Below are positions 57,436 to 64,000 of a stretch of 64,000 nucleotides of DNA, piece after piece (position 1 is the first letter of the stretch; each line of letters begins with the position of its first letter). The notes under the pieces are model-generated. The model saw only the letters and a list, made by a program, of their open reading frames with translations. It was not told where the DNA came from and did not search any database. The DNA lies in NCBI GenBank assembly GCA_028015205.1, contig CM051514.1:38394150-38458149 (forward strand), written 5' to 3'. Origin of the DNA: Mytilisepta virgata (taxonomy: Eukaryota; Mollusca; Bivalvia; Mytilida; Mytilidae). Made by a program: the position numbers and the translations under genes.

Positions 57436-57604
57436 GCTTAACTCTTCATTAGCAAAGAAAAAACAGAAAACTGATGGAATCCAGGTGGTTATGACCGGAC
57501 GTTTCGACACTGATAAGTGTTTTTTATATGTCTTACATACCAGAATGTGCCCTCAATGCAAAACACACTAATATATCTAATATGTAGGACCATGAGTAAA
57601 AATG

Positions 57605-57828
57605 ATTGATTTTGTTTGTTTGTTTAGTTGGGGTTTTACGCCGTTTTCAGCACACTTGGCTATTTCGCACCAATTTTATTGGTGGAAGAAGCCGGAATAC
57701 CCGAAGAGAACCACCGACCTTCGGTAGGAAAATTGGCAATCCTTGTCAATTTAGATCGGAGTCGAACATACCCGGCCACTGGTGAGATCCAAACTCACGA
57801 CCTCAGTGTTGACAGGCTAGGTAATCGA
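57605..57828 (-). mobile_element. tRNA-headed SINE, copy 3, truncated
   Basis: Minus strand: the core and tail (ctaccgaaggtcggtggttc; ggcgtaaaaccccaactaaa c) are present, but sequence stops at ctagcctgtcaacactg, losing the tRNA head. Confidence 0.75.
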
Positions 57829-57837
57829 CATAAATCT

Positions 57838-58790
57838 GAGATAGGACCATCTAAAGACCATTTCGGACCAGTTTGGTTCTAACTGGCTCTGTAGCTTCAG
57901 ACAGTCAATAAGATTGTTTAATGAATTTTCCCATAGGGTCCAATGATAAACTAATGGCCATCTTGGTTGACAGTCCGGGTCATCGGACAAGTTCTGAAAG
58001 AGGACCATCGAAGGACCATTGCTGCAAAGCCTTGTTGCATTTGGCTCAGTTGTTTCAGACAATAAGATTTTTAAATAAATTTTCCAATAGTGTCCTATGT
58101 TAAACTAAATTTAGCCATGGCAGCCATCTGTGTTGACAATCCGGGTCATTGGACACAGTTCTGAAAGAGGATCACCTATGAACCAAGTTTGGTTTGAATT
58201 GGCTTAGTGGTTTCAGACAAAAAATTGTTTAATTAATTTTCCCATAGAGTCCTATTTTAAACTATTTTCGGCTGTGGCCGCCATCTTAGTCGACATTCTT
58301 GGTCATCGGGCACAAATCTGACAGAGGACTATGGCTATGTACGAAGATATATTTATGTTTTATGCATATATAATTTATTTTATGAACACATATTTTGATT
58401 TATTGAATATATATTTTGTTTTTATGAACAAATATTCGTTTTTACGAACAATTATTTAATTTTATGAACATATATGTTGTTTTTTGTGAACATTGCAACG
58501 TTTCACACGCCATAGAGGACCATCTAAGGACCATTGCTATTATATCCAATAATACTGATGTTTGTTTCTTAGGTGCTTTCGCAGGTGTTGGTTGGCAACT
58601 TGAATCCAGGTGAGCAATATAGGCTCCTGGTTCTATTTTTAGTCACAGCAGCCAAGTCGGTTGGAAGACGAGGATGCCGGACATAATTTTGGAAGGCGGC
58701 CATCAAAGAACCATTTCACCAAAGTTTGGTCCTAATTGTCCAAGTTGTTTCAGAGGAGAAGATCTTTAAAAGAAAAGTTAAAGCCGGACG
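57838..58790. repeat. Tandem repeat of about 155-170 bp, with an AT-rich interruption
   Basis: Units carry gaggaccatc.aaggaccat, tttcagacaataagattgtt taa, ttttcccatagggtcc and ggccatctt.gttgaca. They start near 57842, 58000 and 58160. 58350-58495 is an insertion of tttatgaacatatatttt-like words. Confidence 0.8.
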
Positions 58791-58859
58791 ACGACGAACG
58801 ACAAGTGATGACAATAGCTCACATGGCTTTTTAGGCAAGGTAAGCTAATAAAAACAACA

Positions 58860-61650
58860 TTGGAAATTATAATTTCAATAACTTTTGATAATTTCTTACA
58901 ACCGACAGAAAACAGTATTACATTTCAATAATTTTTAAATGTTTAATTTCATAGTTACATCATATAAAATTACACTTGTGGAAAAAACCTGCAAGTTGCA
59001 TTCTGTAAATAATCAGTACCCACACTAAGGGTGCGCATTTATTTTTAGAGCATATCCAGAGAAGACCCCCCCCCCCCCCCTTTCGCCACCACCGGCAAAA
59101 AGAAAACTTAATTTAAATTTAAAACAATCCTTGTCAATCGGAAAGAAGCTTTGGATTAGGTGAATTGCAGACACTGGACTGTCGCCATAAGTTTAAAAAA
59201 ACTAAACCGAGATTTATGGATACGCAACATAACGATCTGAGAGTTGACATCCAAACATCTTGTCCGAGCGAAGCTGGTTGGTAATGTTTCATATTTCATA
59301 ATACCTTTTTAATGTTGGCTTTCAATGAGACCACTTCCAACTAAACCTTTTCCTGAAAAGCTTTTCTGATAGAATGAAGTGGAGATAATTTTATTTTGAA
59401 AACGAGCGTCATCTGCTGAAATAACAAAATCCTTACCTGCACGGACATTTTCAATGCTTGCATCACTACTGTGTTGAACTGTCTTTCTCCAAAATCAAGA
59501 CATCAGCCTCTGGGTTAAGAAATTTCGTCCCTCAAAAATCCTTCCATAACTATTTTATCGGATACGCAGTATATTTAGCGCGTGAAATCGCCATCTGTGA
59601 TGTCACATGTTAAAACACTTATTGACCAATCAAATCGGTATATGTTATTTATTCTGCACTGATTGGGAGAGCCATTGACCAAAACTGTCAAGACAGGTCA
59701 CCCAAATTGCAGAATAAACCGACTTGATTTGTCAATAACAAAAACATAACGCCCGGTGGCAATTATCTAATGCATATCAGGACGAGAACATGTTCATATA
59801 CTATGAATATAAACCTTGATTTGTGCTAGACTGACACCCTGAGCCAAATTTCAAACTTGCTAGCCAACTATGTAAACAGTCCGCGGGAAATCATATAATT
59901 CTACCCGGACACATTACTCCGAGTCGACCATTTTCCATGTATTTGGTATATGATATTTAGACGAGAAGGTTCCTACTTATCTATTATTAGATCTTACCTT
60001 AGATATATGGAATTGGTCAGTTTAACTATGTTATCAGCAGTGAGCGCTATTTCTACTCGATTAATCACTAAAATTAAGATAAAAAATGCCTATAATTCAG
60101 AGCATATGAATATAAAAAATAAACGCTCGTTTTCTATTATCTTGTGAGTCATTGATTTAGTAAAATATGTTATTGGTGTTATTTGACTTCTTTCCATTTT
60201 ATCAGTTTTTGTCTGCCATTTAAATTCGATTTTCGAGTTTCAAATAGCCTTCGTATCTTTGTCAAATTGTTATATTACAATATTAACGATGAATCTCCCT
60301 TGCAAAACGTTTAAAGAATTCTCAATATATGTCTAACATTTATAAATACATTACATATTCATGCTATCAGCATCATATTTTCAAAATTTTAATTATTTTT
60401 TCTACTTGAATAATAAGGTATAATACATGTATCAATCGCGATCAATAATGCCTAAATATAACATTATTATACCTCACGGAAAAGTATAATTTGAAATGTA
60501 TCAAATTAATTCAATTTTATACCTGATTGACTTCAAAATACATTAGGTACTTTAATTATTAGCTTCTGTGCACATACGGGTGTATTTAAACAAATCTTTT
60601 ATGTATTGTGCATTTTTTAACATCTAGACTGTGGAGATTTAGAAATATAAATGCCTTCTTTTTGAGGAGATGAATAATTAAAGTAGTGAAGTATACATAT
60701 ATTATTTTTTGAAACTATACCTTTCAATTGTAAACCATTGATAAGTTTTATGAAGAAAATTGAATTCCAGTCACCTTGGCATTTGATACAAAAATACTAA
60801 CAACAAAATATGTGTTAAAACCTGGCTGAATTACGAATTTCAAAATGCAAAAACAACCTTATTATCCCGAGAACTATAGACATATTATAGTCCCTTTTCA
60901 TAAAAAGACAATATTGCATCTGGGTTAATTTTAAAAGGAAACGGCCCCGTGCAACGTAAAATATAATAGATACAGTTTGGTACGAATAATTGTTTGTTTC
61001 GTCATCCGTAAATAATAAAATCCAAAACAACCTACCTTGTTATAATTAGACTGATGGTGAACCGATAATATGTCGTTATTTACTCATCTGGAAGACGCTA
61101 TCAGGTATTCAACAATAATCCTACATGTACATTTATACCTGGTATCGAACGGTTTTAAAAACACACAACTATGATATGATTTTTTTGTTACATTTGGAAT
61201 AAAACTAATGAAAAGGATTTTTTTTCGACATTCTACAAATATATGCAATTTTCCAGAAACTTTTTTAAGGCAAATCAATATATATGTTCCATTGTTGTAC
61301 ATTATTTTCGAAAATTCTCAGTTGAATGAATAACATGAGCAAAGAGATTAATGGCAATTGGATAAAAGTTTATATTGAGTTTCATAATTTTCTGTCAAAT
61401 AAAACCAATCCAGGTACTATATTATAGAATACACATTTCTAAATTGACCCTCAACTTATATGCTCAAGAAAGCCAAGAGAATAAATTGTGTGACCAAAAG
61501 AATCAGAGAGACCTGAGCAGCGTAGACAAAATTGCCTAAAATTATTGAACGCATAAGAAAACGTACATAGCTCTGTCCTTAGATGGTTTTTGACTTTGGG
61601 GATTTGAGTCGACTCTTCATCATTTTTGGTTATTTTTCTGTTAATCAACA
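58860..61650. other. No gene seen
   Basis: AT-rich. Short frames such as 59950-60147 and 60815-61030 have no family, splice or copy support. Confidence 0.4.
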
Positions 61651-61659
61651 TTGATTTAG

Positions 61660-62110
61660 TTCATTATGATCATACTCAAAGGGTCCATCATTTTCAATTT
61701 ATTTCAGTATTTTGTGATACGTTTTATTACTAACACTGGGTATATGTCACTGCTGGTGGAATTTAAGTCCCCGAGGACATTATCAGCCCAGTAGCCAGAA
61801 TTTTTGTTCTGGCATGGTTCATTAATCAAATGCCTCTAAATTTTCCGTTCAAAATTTGAAAAATTTATCAAAAATTTCTAAGGCGCTTCTTGCTGATGCA
61901 GAGGTGACCCTTAGCTTAGTTTGGATTCCTGTTTGTTTCAATTGTTTTGGATTTTAACAGTTGTGTTTATTAATTCATTATTTGATCTTTAACCGGTTTC
62001 CAGCACTTTGATCTCGAGCACTGCTGATGAGTTGTCAGCCAACGAAATGGTCATACAGTGCATCAAATTTATTTTGGTATTTTGTGATACGTTTTATTTC
62101 AAATATGGCC
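61660..62110 (+). mobile_element. Retrozyme-like repeat with direct-repeat ends
   Basis: The stretch gatcatactcaaagggtcca tc...gtattttgtgatacgtttta at 61669-61720 recurs at 62049-62099 (381-nt period). The unit contains cactgctggtgga...gtccccgaggac (61748-61790) and an apparently complete hammerhead at 62018-62061. The layout fits slightly more than one monomer of a hammerhead repeat. Confidence 0.65.
62018..62061 (+). ncRNA. Hammerhead ribozyme motif (type I), apparently intact
   Basis: Stem I GCACTG/CAGTGC (6 bp, perfect), CTGATGA at 62024-62030, stem II GTTG/CAAC with loop TCAGC, GAAA at 62044-62047, a two-base-pair stem III (TG/CA), and AUA before the predicted cleavage at 62055/62056. 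Confidence 0.68.
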
Positions 62111-62114
62111 TAAA

Positions 62115-62810
62115 ATCACGATTTCTTGATAGTTTTTATAAACGTAACTACGAGCCATAGCGAGTATCAAAGTATCTGTTTAGTACCCCTCTCACTAATA
62201 ACAAATACTGTGTCTTAAATAACCATCCTGGTCTTGTATATTCTTAATTATTTTGATTTTCTGCTTCACAAAATTGTCAATTAACGTAAGATAGCAATAC
62301 CAAAAATCAAGATAAGCGGCCTAGGAAGGGGTGTTTCTTCCAGGAAGACTTCAATCCTACTAAAGACATCTAATAGAATTATCGTACCGATTAATTGCAA
62401 GAAGAAGACTTCAGTCAACTTACACTTCAAAATGGTCTTTGCTAGTAATGTTTGATCGCATGGTAACATTTACTGCTTTACATGTTTGATATCAACACAA
62501 AATCAGAACAAACTAGGGTACTGTCGGAGACAACAGTTAGAACAACAGCCCCACATTTGTTTCATCCAAGTGATGTTTTTTTATGCAAATTTAGTGTTAA
62601 GGACAAAACTTACCCCGAGTTAAAATAAACCATGCATAGTTTATTTTAGGATCAAAGATCTTTATGTTAATCCTCAACAGTATATTTTGATAATTATAAT
62701 ACATCCTATATGCCATGGGTCTAAAATTGTGTGTTGAGCATCTTTTTTGCATCTGTCCATCATAGATAATCTATCTATGAAGAAACCAGAAGCCTAGAAT
62801 AAAACATGCT
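62115..62810. other. No gene seen
   Basis: AT-rich sequence without supported features. Confidence 0.4.
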
Positions 62811-62819
62811 TCAGAAATT

Positions 62820-63500
62820 AATATTTTAAACATATTTGGAAAATTCGCTCATTTTCGGTTCCAATTTTTGCTCCATGAATGAAATCAAAATTTTAAAACC
62901 TTATTGCGCATCTACATCATATGTACAATCATTCTATATCAAAGTAGAAGCCTACTATCAATAATCAGTAAGGAGTTGATGTCACATTCCTATTTTAACA
63001 ATTTGTTGATTTCGCCCATTAAGCGGAAATTAAAATTTTGAAACCAATCTTTCCATCTTTACACCAAGGACAATTTACCTATAAAGGCACCAGAATCCTA
63101 GAATACAAAAATGTTTCAAAAATTGATGTTTTAAGCATATTTTGAAAATTCGCTCATTTTCGGTCCCAAATTTCGCTCCACGAAAGAAATCCAAATTTTA
63201 AAACCTAATTGCGCATCTATTTCACATGTACAATCTGTCTATCATGAATGTAGAAGCCTTGCATCAATAATGAATGAATAGTTAATGTCACAAGCATATT
63301 ATGATAATTCGCTCGTTTTCGGTCCCAATTTTAAAACCTTATTGCGCATCTACAGGATATATGCAACACTAATGTGAAGGAATTAAAATGCTATACCCAA
63401 AACTGAATGAGGAGTTGATGTCACAAGAAAGTGTGACGGACGGACAGACAGAGAGACGGACGGTACGAAAGACAGACAGACAGACGGAGACAACGACAAT
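62820..63500. repeat. Tandem repeat with cggtccc...ttgcgcatct units and gacggacg tail
   Basis: Units at about 62836, 63139 and 63302 share aattcgctcattttcggt, ttttaaaaccttattgcgca tctac and gagttgatgtcaca. They are followed by gacggacggacagacagaga gacgg. The open frames through this region are shadows. Confidence 0.75.
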
Positions 63501-64000
63501 ATACCGGCAATGCGGGTGTAATTATAATTTGTCTGATTTTCGTCGTTTGGAGAACCGCTTGAAGACAAAAACATGTACGATATTTGCTGATATTGGCATC
63601 TTAGGTCAAAATGGATATAGATACAAGAGTGATTTTGTCATTATGATATGATATATTTTTTATTTTCCCGAAAATCAAAATCAAAATAATTTATTTTTTT
63701 AAATCATCTAAACGTGGATATGATCAATATTTGAGATTTAATAAATACATTAGATATAATGAACATTGTAACAAAATACATTATATATTGCTAAAGAACA
63801 GGTGTGATTTTAGAGCAAAAGTAACCATTTTATTTTCGGTGCATATGATAAAGTGTACAACGGCAAGATACTGAATAACACCCGTTGCTTGGCGAGAACG
63901 TGATGATAAACATTTTTGCCTGGAAAAAATCCATAGCTGATATATTGCAAAGTGACATTTCGCTAAAATATGGACCCTTAGCTTTCTAAAAATAAAGGAA

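Overview
This is an AT-rich, intron- and repeat-dense animal nuclear window, not a prokaryotic one. Dispersed repeats that I recognise from mussel genomes point to a bivalve mollusc, most likely Mytilus or a close relative. These include short PLE-tail repeats, tRNA-headed SINEs and hammerhead-bearing retrozyme-like repeats. Most long open frames are shadows, repeats or retroelement pieces; the real host genes are split into short exons on the minus strand.

The host content is a cluster of CUB-domain genes, all on the minus strand. Gene C (43506 down to 22772) can be assembled by splice phase from ten exons into a 416-residue type I membrane protein: signal peptide, CUB1, CUB2, three short Thr-rich stalk exons, one transmembrane helix and a 61-residue cytoplasmic tail. 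Genes B (13213-10778) and A (8362-4908) lie downstream of it. They carry only signal peptide plus one CUB, and A ends in a short tail with an in-frame stop, so A is predicted to be secreted (176 residues). A and B were made by a head-to-tail duplication of about 5 kb (5424-10760 and 10761-15702). The breakpoint left B without its own last exon, so B must read into A's downstream exons or be broken. Exon 2 and its upstream flank are almost identical between the copies, while neighbouring intron and exon 3 have diverged. This suggests gene conversion.

Layout: 1-1345, 3' part of a Penelope-like element (PLE); 1400-4700, decayed sequence with one ORF resembling a transposon-type family; 4908-15702, CUB genes A and B; 15.8-22.7 kb, mostly gene-free with PLE-tail fragments and a 78-bp tandem repeat; 22772-43506, gene C with introns full of mobile elements; 44-49 kb, gene-free repeats and a 5' PLE fragment (GIY-YIG, CxC, start of RT); 49933-52156, a 2.2-kb element with inverted ends, two 26-bp minisatellites and a retrozyme-like core; 52.5-64 kb, PLE tails, tandem arrays, SINEs, a LINE RT fragment and retrozyme copies.

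The most interesting non-coding signal is a set of type-I hammerhead ribozyme motifs (23605-23648 plus, 50973-51019 minus, 62018-62061 plus, and a decayed one near 57.2 kb minus). Two of them keep the full catalytic core and a perfect 6-bp stem I. All gene models are built by eye from splice signals, phase and CUB-family pattern; no transcript or database evidence was available.
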